Part shown: positions 8,020-15,262 of the stretch, in pieces
How the letters are laid out: each line of letters begins with the position of its first letter
Numbering within the stretch: the first letter of the stretch is position 1
NCBI GenBank assembly: GCA_035471805.1
Contig: DATIPS010000023.1
Location: 1 to 64,000 of the forward strand
DNA length: 64,000 nucleotides
Direction of reading: 5' to 3'
Origin: Acidimicrobiia bacterium
GTDB taxonomy: Bacteria > Actinomycetota > Acidimicrobiia > Spongiisociales > JAHEDJ01
The notes under the pieces: generated by a model
Databases searched by the model: none
The model's input: the letters and a program-made list of their open reading frames with translations, nothing else
What the model was told of the DNA's origin: nothing
Made by a program: the position numbers and the translations under genes

Positions 8020-8655
8020 CTAGATGAGCTTGCGGTCCTGCGCCCAACGGCTGAGCTCGTGGCGATTCGAGAGTTGCAGCTTGCGAAGAACGCTGGACAC
8101 ATGAGTTTCCACCGTCTTGACCGAGATGAAGAGCTGCTCCCCTATCTCCCGATAGGTATATCCGCGCGCGATGTGCTGGAGCACCTCGCGTTCACGCGGT
8201 GTCAACTGGTCCAAGTCGGGATTGATCTCGGTTACCGGAATCGAACTGAACGCATCCAGAACGAAACCGGCCAGCATGGGCGAGAACACTGCATCGCCTG
8301 CCGCAACTCGCCTGACTGCTTCGGACAGCTCGGCAGACGAGATCGTCTTGGTCACGTAGCCGCGCGCTCCCGCACGGACGACGGCGACAACATCTTCGGC
8401 AGCGTCGGACGCCGAGAGTGCCAGGAAGGCTATCTCCGGATGTTTGGGAGAGACGGCCTCGATCACGGCCCTGCCTCCGCCGCCCGGCATATGAACGTCG
8501 ATGAGCACGACGTCGGGGAGCCGCTCGGCGATCAACTCAATCGCAGCGCCGACCTCCGAAGCCTCTCCGACGACCTCGATGTCGTCTCCGACCTCGGCGC
8601 GCACTCCCGACCGAAAGAGGTCGTGATCATCCACGATGAAGACTCTTATGGTCAA
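8020..8655 (-). CDS. NarL/FixJ-type response regulator
   Basis: A 211-residue two-domain regulator. The receiver domain (1-120) has the acidic pair Asp9-Asp10, phospho-acceptor Asp53 (LIDVHMP), a Ser/Thr switch in LALSASD and Lys in VTKTIS. The C-terminal LuxR-type helix-turn-helix (about 148-205) contains LTPREREVLQHIARG and ISVKTVETHVSSVLRKL. It forms an operon with the sensor kinase upstream through an ATGA overlap at 8652-8655, so the two form a cognate pair. The stimulus is unknown. Confidence 0.93.
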   Translation of the reverse strand: MTIRVFIVDDHDLFRSGVRAEVGDDIEVVGEASEVGAAIELIAERLPDVVLIDVHMPGGGGRAVIEAVSPKHPEIAFLALSASDAAEDVVAVVRAGARGYVTKTISSAELSEAVRRVAAGDAVFSPMLAGFVLDAFSSIPVTEINPDLDQLTPREREVLQHIARGYTYREIGEQLFISVKTVETHVSSVLRKLQLSNRHELSRWAQDRKLI

Positions 8656-9782
8656 GCTCCGAACCCCAACTCGAGAATCACCTCTGTACCGGCTCCCTCA
8701 TTGGACCGAATCGTTGCCGATCCACCATGTCGTTCCAGGCGTGCGACTATCGATTCGGTGATGCCTTTCCTGTCCGCCGGCACCTGACCCGGATCGAACC
8801 CCGAACCCCGGTCGCGCACGAACAGGCCGGCGGACCCATCCGTCACCTCTGCAAAGACGGAGAACTCGTCCACAGAAGCATGCCGTGCCGCGTTGATCGC
8901 TGCCTCCCGGCCCGCTTTGACCAGCGCGTCGACGGCCGGACCGACCGTTGTGTCACCCACGACGATCGTCTGAATCCGAACCCCGAACAACTCCTCGACT
9001 TCCGCAGTCATGGCGCGTACCGCGGCCGCGAAGCTCTCCGCCGGAGACGCACCAGATCCAAAGAGCCAGGCTCTGAGCTCGCGTTCCTGGCGGCGGGCAA
9101 GCGATACCGTCTCGTCGAAATCGCCGGCGCGCTGAATCAGCGCCAGAGTCTGGAGAACGGAGTCGTGCAAGTGCGCGGCCATCTCAGACCGTTCCTCCGC
9201 TCTGGCTCGCGAAGCACGCTCCGCGGCGAGGGCGTCCTCGGCTTCCCATCGCAGACGATCACTCCGCCGGATGACACCCACCGCCCAACCTGCCAGCAGG
9301 CCGCCGAATATGTAGATCAGCACGGCAGCCGAATCGGTCGTCGGGTCGGATCCGGTGCTCTCGATGAGGCGCAGAATCGTGGCCGTCGAAAGTGCCGCGG
9401 CGGTGGCAAGGCCCCCGGCGATGGCAAAGCTGAATACCCCCATGAAGACCGTTGACATCGGGTAGCCGCCGTAGAAGTTCGAGGCCGTCCCGGCTATGTC
9501 GCTGCTGAACAAGACCCAGATCGTCACGCAGACGTCGGCCACGAGCCACCACCAGGTCCGTAACACGAAGCTGTCTCTCCGATGAAACCAACCGGTCAGA
9601 AACGACCATCCGCCGACCCCGACCATTGTGGCGACCACGACGGCTGGTCGATCGGGTGACGCCGACCCGGCCAGAGTTATCAGGCCGAGCATCCCGAGCC
9701 AGATGCCGCCCACCACCCGGTAGCCGACGACCACCCTGCCGATGACGCGGTCGATATCCGCCGGGGCAATGGTTGATTCCAT
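8652..9782 (-). CDS. HisKA_3-type sensor histidine kinase
   Basis: A 376-residue membrane kinase. About five or six membrane helices occupy residues 17-175, followed by a short coiled coil (175-200). The dimerisation/phosphoacceptor segment AAHLHDSVLQTLALIQR has His206, and the HATPase region carries RDRGSGFDPGQVP and GITESIVARLERHGG. It lacks a recognisable extracellular sensor domain, so it probably senses through its membrane part. A TAGCCT box six bases before the ATG suggests a leaderless transcript. It is co-transcribed with the response regulator. Confidence 0.92.
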   Translation of the reverse strand: MESTIAPADIDRVIGRVVVGYRVVGGIWLGMLGLITLAGSASPDRPAVVVATMVGVGGWSFLTGWFHRRDSFVLRTWWWLVADVCVTIWVLFSSDIAGTASNFYGGYPMSTVFMGVFSFAIAGGLATAAALSTATILRLIESTGSDPTTDSAAVLIYIFGGLLAGWAVGVIRRSDRLRWEAEDALAAERASRARAEERSEMAAHLHDSVLQTLALIQRAGDFDETVSLARRQERELRAWLFGSGASPAESFAAAVRAMTAEVEELFGVRIQTIVVGDTTVGPAVDALVKAGREAAINAARHASVDEFSVFAEVTDGSAGLFVRDRGSGFDPGQVPADRKGITESIVARLERHGGSATIRSNEGAGTEVILELGFGA

Positions 9783-9788
9783 GCGCGG

Positions 9789-9794
9789 AGGCTA
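9789..9794 (-). promoter_or_regulatory. -10 box of a probably leaderless sensor kinase mRNA
   Basis: On the minus strand TAGCCT lies exactly six bases before the kinase ATG (9782), the TANNNT-N6-ATG spacing of leaderless actinobacterial transcripts. Confidence 0.45.
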
Positions 9795-9860
9795 CCCGGC
9801 GAGTATTCACAATCGGCGCCATATCCGCCGCCGTGAGGTCCGGCTACCGTGGAGCGCGCC

Positions 9861-10133
9861 ATGACGAAACCGCTCTCACCCGCAGCAATCGTCTTCGCCA
9901 TCGTTGGAGCGAGCATTCACCTGGTCATGGGGTTCTTCGTGGCGTTCAGCGGACTGCTCGTCCCACCGTGGGGAGTGGGTGTCCTGGTCGCAGTGTGGTT
10001 GGGGCTTACGGTGTGGGGCGGACGGAGCTGGCGGAACGGGCCGTCCATAACCATGGGACTGCCGCTGCTGATGGTTGCCTTCTGGTTCGCCTTCCTGACG
10101 TTCGGCGACCTCGTCCTGGGCTGGACCGCCTAA
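9861..10133 (+). CDS. Small three-helix membrane protein
   Basis: A 90-residue hydrophobic protein with three predicted membrane helices (about 8-30, 34-50 and 66-87). ATG 9861 has GGAG at six bases and is preferred over an upstream in-frame GTG at 9849. It is transcribed away from the sensor kinase and ends 8 bases before the stop of convergent cofH. No family is recognised. Confidence 0.6.
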   Translation: MTKPLSPAAIVFAIVGASIHLVMGFFVAFSGLLVPPWGVGVLVAVWLGLTVWGGRSWRNGPSITMGLPLLMVAFWFAFLTFGDLVLGWTA

Positions 10134-10141
10134 CCCAACGT

Positions 10142-11995
10142 TCAGGTTCGCTCGACTACCTCATACAGCGTCGTCCGCTGAGAGGGCGTCCTCCCGGCCT
10201 CCCGAATGACCGTCTCGAATTGTTCAGACGTCATCTCTTCACCGTGTGACGCGCCGGCCGCCCGCGTGATTATCTCGCCCATCAGGGTGCCGCCGATATC
10301 GTTGGCCCCGGCATTGAGAAGACGTCCGACGCCGTCCAAGCCCAACTTGACCCAGGATGCCTGGATGTTCGGGATCAACCCGTCGAACGCGATCCGTGCA
10401 AGTGCATGGATCAGCACGACCTCGTCCCAGGTCGGACCAGGACGGGCGCGCCCCCGCAACCAGATCGGCGATCCCATGTGAACGAACGGAAGCGGCACGA
10501 ACTCTGTGAACCCGCCGGTACGTTTCTGGATCTCTCCAACCACCTCGTAATGGTTGGCCCACGAAGCAGGTCCATCGATGTGGCCGAACATGACCGTGGC
10601 CGTGGCGCGCAGGCCGACCTCATGCGCCGTCAGCATCACCTCCGCCCATTCGGCCGTCGTTATCTTGTCCGGGCACAGATGGGCGCGCACCCGGTCATCG
10701 AGAATCTCCGCAGCGGTGCCGGGGAGCGTGCCGAGACCGGCGTGGCGGAGCCGCACGAGGTAATCCCGAAGATCCGACCCGAGAGTCTCAGCACCCTGCC
10801 AGACCTCGAGCGGCGTGAATCCGTGTATGTGGACGTGGGGCAGACGCTCCTTGATCGCTTCGACTACTGCCACATAGAAGTCGCCTGTGTAATCGGGGTG
10901 AATTCCGCCCTGCAGAGTCACTTCCGTCGCTCCCCGCGCGACGGCCGACTCCGCCAGATGAACGATTTGCTCGACCGTCATCGAGTAGGGCTCGCCCCGC
11001 AGGTTCAAGCTGCGCGGTCCCTTTGAGAATGCGCAGAACCCGCAGCGGAAGTAGCACAGATTGGTGTAGTTGATGTTGCGATTGACAACGTAGGTGACGG
11101 TCTCGCCGGCCGTTTGCTGCCGCAGCGTGTCGGCCGTGAAGCCGACCGCATCGACCTGAGCCCCTCGGGCGTGGAAGAGCATCTCCAATTCGTCACGGGT
11201 CGGCCGGTGTCCCTCGAGCGACCGTTCGAGAATGGGTCTCAACGCCCCCGCTCCTTCCAGGCCTTCCGGGCCCGCCGCGCCGACCCAGGCGGCGTCTGCC
11301 CATTGCGCCGAGAACCGTCGGGCCGGCAGAGGCACTCTCTGGTCCTTGCCCGGCGCCCACTCATACCGGGGTCGCACAGCCCCCCGCCCGTCGATCTGGT
11401 TCAGCCAGGTTGTGAACAGATCATCCGACAGTTCTCGCCGCACCGAGTCGAGGTCCAGATCGATCGGGAAGGCCGGACGTTCGATCAGCGCGCCGAGCGC
11501 GTCACGCAACTCGCCGATCCTCTCCATACCCCAGTCGCGCAGCAGCAGATCGGAGGCGCCCTCCTCAACTGCTCGCACGGCATCGTCGACGGTGTCGACG
11601 AACACCGAGACCGACGTCTCCACTCCCGGCAGAGCAGCCAACGATGCCGCCGCGGCCACGTTTGAACGGCCGGTTCGCAAGAAGGCCGCCCGGCTCCTGG
11701 CAACACCATCGAGCACCACGGACCGCGCTCCCTCGTCGAGCACCGTTATCCGCCACCCGGCGACACCGAGTTCCGCCAGCCGCACGGCTTGCTCCGGTGC
11801 TACCACCCAGGCTGCGGGTGATCCGTCCGTCCCCGCCGTCTCTACGGGCAGAATCCCGCCCGCGAGAGCGGCCGCACGATCGTCCCCGCGGACGCCGATC
11901 ATCTCGAGGGTCGTCGTTCCTTCGCGACGCCGTGTGACGGCGGACAACTCGGTCACTTCCGAAGCCGGGCGAACCCTGCAGAATGTGATGGTCAC
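10142..11995 (-). CDS. cofH: FO synthase subunit CofH with an unusual N-terminal extension
   Basis: CofH is the radical-SAM 5-amino-6-(D-ribitylamino)uracil-tyrosine transferase of coenzyme F0/F420 synthesis. The radical-SAM motif CYFRCGFC (Cys314, Cys318, Cys321; CX3CX2C) follows NRNINYTNL. The rest of the barrel and C-terminal CofH features (TLQGGIHPDY, HVHIHGFTPLEV, ATVMFGHIDG) are intact. The canonical domain starts near residue 245. The first 240 residues form an extra alpha/beta region with a VFVDTVDDAVRAVEEGASDLLL segment that I cannot assign. It starts at GTG 11995 and overlaps cofG by GTGA, so both subunits are co-translated. Confidence 0.9.
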   Translation of the reverse strand: MTITFCRVRPASEVTELSAVTRRREGTTTLEMIGVRGDDRAAALAGGILPVETAGTDGSPAAWVVAPEQAVRLAELGVAGWRITVLDEGARSVVLDGVARSRAAFLRTGRSNVAAAASLAALPGVETSVSVFVDTVDDAVRAVEEGASDLLLRDWGMERIGELRDALGALIERPAFPIDLDLDSVRRELSDDLFTTWLNQIDGRGAVRPRYEWAPGKDQRVPLPARRFSAQWADAAWVGAAGPEGLEGAGALRPILERSLEGHRPTRDELEMLFHARGAQVDAVGFTADTLRQQTAGETVTYVVNRNINYTNLCYFRCGFCAFSKGPRSLNLRGEPYSMTVEQIVHLAESAVARGATEVTLQGGIHPDYTGDFYVAVVEAIKERLPHVHIHGFTPLEVWQGAETLGSDLRDYLVRLRHAGLGTLPGTAAEILDDRVRAHLCPDKITTAEWAEVMLTAHEVGLRATATVMFGHIDGPASWANHYEVVGEIQKRTGGFTEFVPLPFVHMGSPIWLRGRARPGPTWDEVVLIHALARIAFDGLIPNIQASWVKLGLDGVGRLLNAGANDIGGTLMGEIITRAAGASHGEEMTSEQFETVIREAGRTPSQRTTLYEVVERT

Positions 11996-13128
11996 CTACC
12001 CACTCCCTCCCGAATCGCCGCGTAGCCTTCGTCGTCCGTCGCCGCCCGGATGGCGGACAGCACGCCCTCGTCTATCCACCTGTCGGTGATGAACTCGGGA
12101 TACACGGGTAGGCGAGGACGGAGTGTATAACCGGCCGCCGACGTCCTGTGATCGAGTTCGGCCAGGTGAGGCCATGGTTGTTCCGGGTTCACCCAGTCGA
12201 TCGTCAGAGGGGACACGCCACCCCAGTCGTTGATACCGGCCCGCAAGTAGACCTCGTACCTCTCGGTCAGGTTCGGCGGAACCTGGATGTTCATCTCGGG
12301 TCCGAACAGCCATCGGGCCACTGCTACGACCCGGGCGAAGTAGAGGGGCACCGGCTCGGCGCTGCGTTTCATTCGTGTATCGGCCTTGGCCCTGAAGTTC
12401 TGGACGATGATCTCCTGAATGTGGCCCGAACGGGAATGAAGGCGTTCGAGGGCCAGGAGCGAGTCGACGATCTCCCGGTTGGTCTCACCGATGCCGATGA
12501 GCACGCCCGAAGTGAATGGCACCGCAGCGCGGCCGGCCGCCTCGATTGTGGCCACTCGCCCGACCGGGTCCTTGTCGGGACAATCGAAATGAGGCATCCC
12601 CCTCTCCATCAGGCGAGGTGAGATGTTCTCGAGCATGAGGCCCATCGAGGAGTTGGAAGGCCGCAGCATCTTGATGGCGGCCTCATCCATGAGCCCCGGA
12701 TTCGCATGCGGAAACAAGCTGGTGGTAGTCGCGACCAACTCGGTCATCTCCCGGACGTAGTCCAACGTCGAGTCGAGCCCGCGTTCGTCCAGGAATCGAC
12801 GCGCTTGGTCCCAGCGGTCCTCGGGCCGGTCTCCGAGAGTGAAGAGTGCCTCGGTGCAGCCGTGCCTTTCCCCGGCCCCGGCTATGGCGAGAACTTCATC
12901 CGGCTCGAGATATTCGCCGCCCGCCCCGGGCGGCTTGGCGAACGTGCAGTACGTGCACCGATCCCGGCAGAGCGTCGTCAACGGAACGAACACCTTGCGG
13001 CTGTAGGTGACCGTTCTCCCGTGACCCTCGTCTCGAAGTCGGCCGGCTTCGTCAAACAGCGGAGCGGCGTCGACCGACCCATCCAGGTAGGCGACTGCGA
13101 GATCGGGGTCGAAACGCGGGTGAGGCAT
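11992..13128 (-). CDS. cofG: FO synthase subunit CofG
   Basis: CofG is the radical-SAM 7,8-didemethyl-8-hydroxy-5-deazariboflavin synthase. It acts on the CofH product to give F0, the chromophore of F420. The 378-residue protein carries CRDRCTYC (CX3CX2C) after VFVPLTTL, then TLGDRPE, GVLIGIGETNRE and IQEIIVQNFRAK. Start ATG 13128 gives MPHPRFDPDL. In most actinobacteria CofG and CofH are fused as FbiC; here they are separate genes with a four-base overlap. The F420-type LLM oxidoreductase at 49567 is a possible user of the cofactor. Confidence 0.93.
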   Translation of the reverse strand: MPHPRFDPDLAVAYLDGSVDAAPLFDEAGRLRDEGHGRTVTYSRKVFVPLTTLCRDRCTYCTFAKPPGAGGEYLEPDEVLAIAGAGERHGCTEALFTLGDRPEDRWDQARRFLDERGLDSTLDYVREMTELVATTTSLFPHANPGLMDEAAIKMLRPSNSSMGLMLENISPRLMERGMPHFDCPDKDPVGRVATIEAAGRAAVPFTSGVLIGIGETNREIVDSLLALERLHSRSGHIQEIIVQNFRAKADTRMKRSAEPVPLYFARVVAVARWLFGPEMNIQVPPNLTERYEVYLRAGINDWGGVSPLTIDWVNPEQPWPHLAELDHRTSAAGYTLRPRLPVYPEFITDRWIDEGVLSAIRAATDDEGYAAIREGVGR

Positions 13129-13179
13129 GAATCGACACGCTAGTCCCGGTCGCGCCGATAGATGGGGCCGGTCCACGGC

Positions 13180-13185
13180 TACTCT
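13180..13185 (+). promoter_or_regulatory. -10 box of a probably leaderless lipoprotein mRNA
   Basis: TACTCT lies seven bases before ATG 13193, the start that places a lipoprotein signal at the N terminus. There is no ribosome-binding site, which fits leaderless initiation. Confidence 0.45.
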
Positions 13186-13192
13186 CATGGGA

Positions 13193-14056
13193 ATGCGGAG
13201 ATCGTTCCTCATTCTGCTCGTCGTTCTGTCCGCAGTTGCCTGCGGAAGCCTGGCGCCGACCGCTTCTTCGGATGCGCCCGAGACGACGGTTCAGACGAGC
13301 TCACCCACCACCGAGGGGCCGGTGGCGGCCCCCTGTCTCGAAGGTTTGAACAGTTTCTTCGGCGACGGCCCACTGGGTTCTCAGTCCGGCGATGCAGCCG
13401 ACGCCGCGACCATCACCGGGCTTGCAATGACCCCGTATGAAGGTTGCGAACGGTTGGTCGTTGAACTGGCTGCGGCATCAGGCGCACCGGCAACGTCGCT
13501 CGGTGAGACCCGTGCCGAGTTCATCCGGGCAAACGGCATAGTCCGGGTACATCTCGATCCGTCGATTACCGGAACGGCTCTGTCGGATGTCGTGTTCGGC
13601 GGGTCGCTGATAGACCGTGTCTACGTAGTCCGTGATTTCGACAACTCGTTGTTCTTCGACGTTCACCTGTCCGGGCCCGCTGTCGCCAGATTCTCGGAGG
13701 TCTCCAGTCCCGCGCGGCTCGTGGTCGACCTCGCCCCGGGTGGTGGCGAAATACGCCGAGCCGCCCACGAGAGCTTCATCGTCGTCATGCCTGTTGACGA
13801 CACCTTGACTCCGCCGGTCTCCGTCGAGGGATACGGACGCACATTCGAGGCGAACGTCGTTATCCGGGCGCGCCGGGACGGCAACATCGTGGCCGAGGCC
13901 TACACGACCTCGACCGACTACCTGGAGACGTGGGGCCGATTCGAGGTCGGCCTGCCGGCCGACATCACCGGAAACCTCGAACTCTTCATCGGTGAAGATT
14001 CAGCTCGCGACGGTGCGGAACAGGGTGTTCGCCTCGAGGTGACCGTGGAGGGTTGA
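13193..14056 (+). CDS. Lipoprotein with AMIN-like and Gmad2 domains
   Basis: A 287-residue exported lipoprotein. The signal MRRSFLILLVVLSAVACGS ends in a lipobox (VACG), with a Ser/Thr-rich spacer to about residue 45. Residues about 65-190 resemble an AMIN-like beta domain (ERLVVELA and, later, RLVVDLAPG). Residues 205-285 match the Gmad2 immunoglobulin-like domain (VEGYGRTFEANVVIRARRDG, AEAYTTSTDYLETWGRF). Such proteins sit on the outer face of the membrane and probably bind cell-wall material. ATG 13193 is preferred because a TANNNT box lies seven bases before it; ATG 13187 is the alternative. Confidence 0.78.
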   Translation: MRRSFLILLVVLSAVACGSLAPTASSDAPETTVQTSSPTTEGPVAAPCLEGLNSFFGDGPLGSQSGDAADAATITGLAMTPYEGCERLVVELAAASGAPATSLGETRAEFIRANGIVRVHLDPSITGTALSDVVFGGSLIDRVYVVRDFDNSLFFDVHLSGPAVARFSEVSSPARLVVDLAPGGGEIRRAAHESFIVVMPVDDTLTPPVSVEGYGRTFEANVVIRARRDGNIVAEAYTTSTDYLETWGRFEVGLPADITGNLELFIGEDSARDGAEQGVRLEVTVEG

Positions 14057-14070
14057 AGGCGAACTCCCCT

Positions 14071-14550
14071 TCAGACCAGCCCTTCGATGAGGGTGACCCG
14101 GATCTTGCCTTGTTCGGGCAAGACCTCCGGCACGAGTTCGTCCACAAAAGGAACTTCGATCGTCTTTCCGGTAACGGTCTCGATGACCAGGCGGTCTTGA
14201 GCCGATCCTGCAATGACGCCAACGACTTCTCCGAGCCGATCGCCGTCGGCATGCACGGCCAGTCCAATGAGATCCTCCGGCCAGAATTCGCCCGAGTCGA
14301 GCTCTCTCAGCTCGACCCCCCGCGCCACGAGCTCGAGACCATGCAGCGCTTCTGCGTCGTTGCGCGATGTCACCTCTGCAAACCCGACCAGCAGAGTGTT
14401 CTTGTGAGGACGGGAATGGATGACTACCAGTTGGCGGTCCCCCGCTTCGAGCCGGGCGCCGGGTTCGAACAAACGGTCGTCGTCGACCAGCACCCGCACT
14501 GATACCTCGCCCCTGATTCCGTGGGCCCGGCCGATACGGCCGACGGTCAG
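14071..14550 (-). CDS. rimM: 16S rRNA processing protein RimM
   Basis: RimM helps mature the 30S head region and binds S19. The 159-residue protein begins TVGRIGRAHGIRGEVSVRVL, the family N terminus, and has a PRC-barrel C-terminal half (ELDSGEFWPEDLIGL, GEVVGVI, VPFVDELVPEVL). The only start compatible with family alignment is CTG 14550, one base after the khpA stop, giving Met-Thr-Val. No ATG, GTG or TTG is available before the first conserved strand. It follows rpsP and khpA in the normal order, but trmD does not follow. Confidence 0.92.
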   Translation of the reverse strand: MTVGRIGRAHGIRGEVSVRVLVDDDRLFEPGARLEAGDRQLVVIHSRPHKNTLLVGFAEVTSRNDAEALHGLELVARGVELRELDSGEFWPEDLIGLAVHADGDRLGEVVGVIAGSAQDRLVIETVTGKTIEVPFVDELVPEVLPEQGKIRVTLIEGLV

Positions 14551-14551
14551 A

Positions 14552-14803
14552 TCAGTCGACGAACTCAACGCCGGCGCGCAGGCCTTCTTCGTCGGCCGCA
14601 GCCTGGGCGAGCGTGCGAATGGCACGGGCGACCCGACCGCGACGTCCGATGACCCGGCCCATGTCGGACTTGGCCGTGCGGACCTCGGCTGTGACCTCTT
14701 CGGGGCCCTCTTCGATGATCGTTACCTCGACCTGTTCGGCGTCGTCGACGATTTCTGAAACGACGTAGCGGACCACCCGCTCGACGATTTCTCCCTTACT
14801 CAC
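14552..14803 (-). CDS. khpA: KH-domain RNA-binding protein KhpA
   Basis: An 83-residue single KH domain with the GXXG-type loop in GRVIGRRGRVARAIRTL. KhpA (YlqC) is an RNA chaperone that works with KhpB in cell-division and envelope control. GTG 14803 overlaps the TGA of rpsP (GTGA). The gene sits between rpsP and rimM as in most Gram-positive bacteria. Confidence 0.93.
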   Translation of the reverse strand: MSKGEIVERVVRYVVSEIVDDAEQVEVTIIEEGPEEVTAEVRTAKSDMGRVIGRRGRVARAIRTLAQAAADEEGLRAGVEFVD

Positions 14804-15258
14804 TCAGATTCCTCTCCGGCTTCGGCCTCGGGTTCTGCCGGTGCTTCTTGAGCATCCCCGGCTTCTTCAGCTTCTTCGACCGATTCCTCGACCGGTGTCT
14901 CGGCGGCGTCGTCAACGGATGCCTCTTCGGCATCCGCATCAGCGTCTGCTTCTTCAACGGTCGGAGCAGCCTTCACACCCACGGTGTAGATTTCGCCCTT
15001 GGCCACTTTGAACCGGGCCCATGCGCCGGAAACCTCGAGCAACTTCTGTGCGGTCTCGGTTGGTTGTGCGCCCTTCATCAGCCAGTCGAGCGCCCGATCG
15101 TTGTCGATCTCGATCAACGACGGATCCTGACGTGGTTCGTAACGGCCGATGGCCTCTAGATAGCGCCCGTCGCGGGGCCTGCGGCCGTCCATCACGACGA
15201 CCCGGTAGACGGGCTGCTTCTTCTTTCCATACCGCTGGAGGCGGATCTTCACCGCCAT
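14800..15258 (-). CDS. rpsP: 30S ribosomal protein S16 with long acidic tail
   Basis: The S16 core (residues 1 to about 95) is standard: AVKIRLQRYGKKKQPVYRVVV, RDGRYLEAIGRYEPR, and RALDWLMKGAQPTETAQKLL. The protein then continues for about 55 residues of almost only Ala, Glu, Asp and Pro, giving 152 residues instead of the usual 80-115. Acidic S16 extensions occur in actinobacteria, but this one is long. The gene is four bases downstream of ffh and coupled to khpA. Confidence 0.95.
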   Translation of the reverse strand: MAVKIRLQRYGKKKQPVYRVVVMDGRRPRDGRYLEAIGRYEPRQDPSLIEIDNDRALDWLMKGAQPTETAQKLLEVSGAWARFKVAKGEIYTVGVKAAPTVEEADADADAEEASVDDAAETPVEESVEEAEEAGDAQEAPAEPEAEAGEESE

Positions 15259-15262
15259 CTCG

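Noticed and set aside
10142-13128. Frameshifted fbiC (fused CofG-CofH)
   Set aside because: The two frames overlap by a clean GTGA, each has its own radical-SAM motif and start, and the order CofG then CofH with an extra domain fits separate genes.
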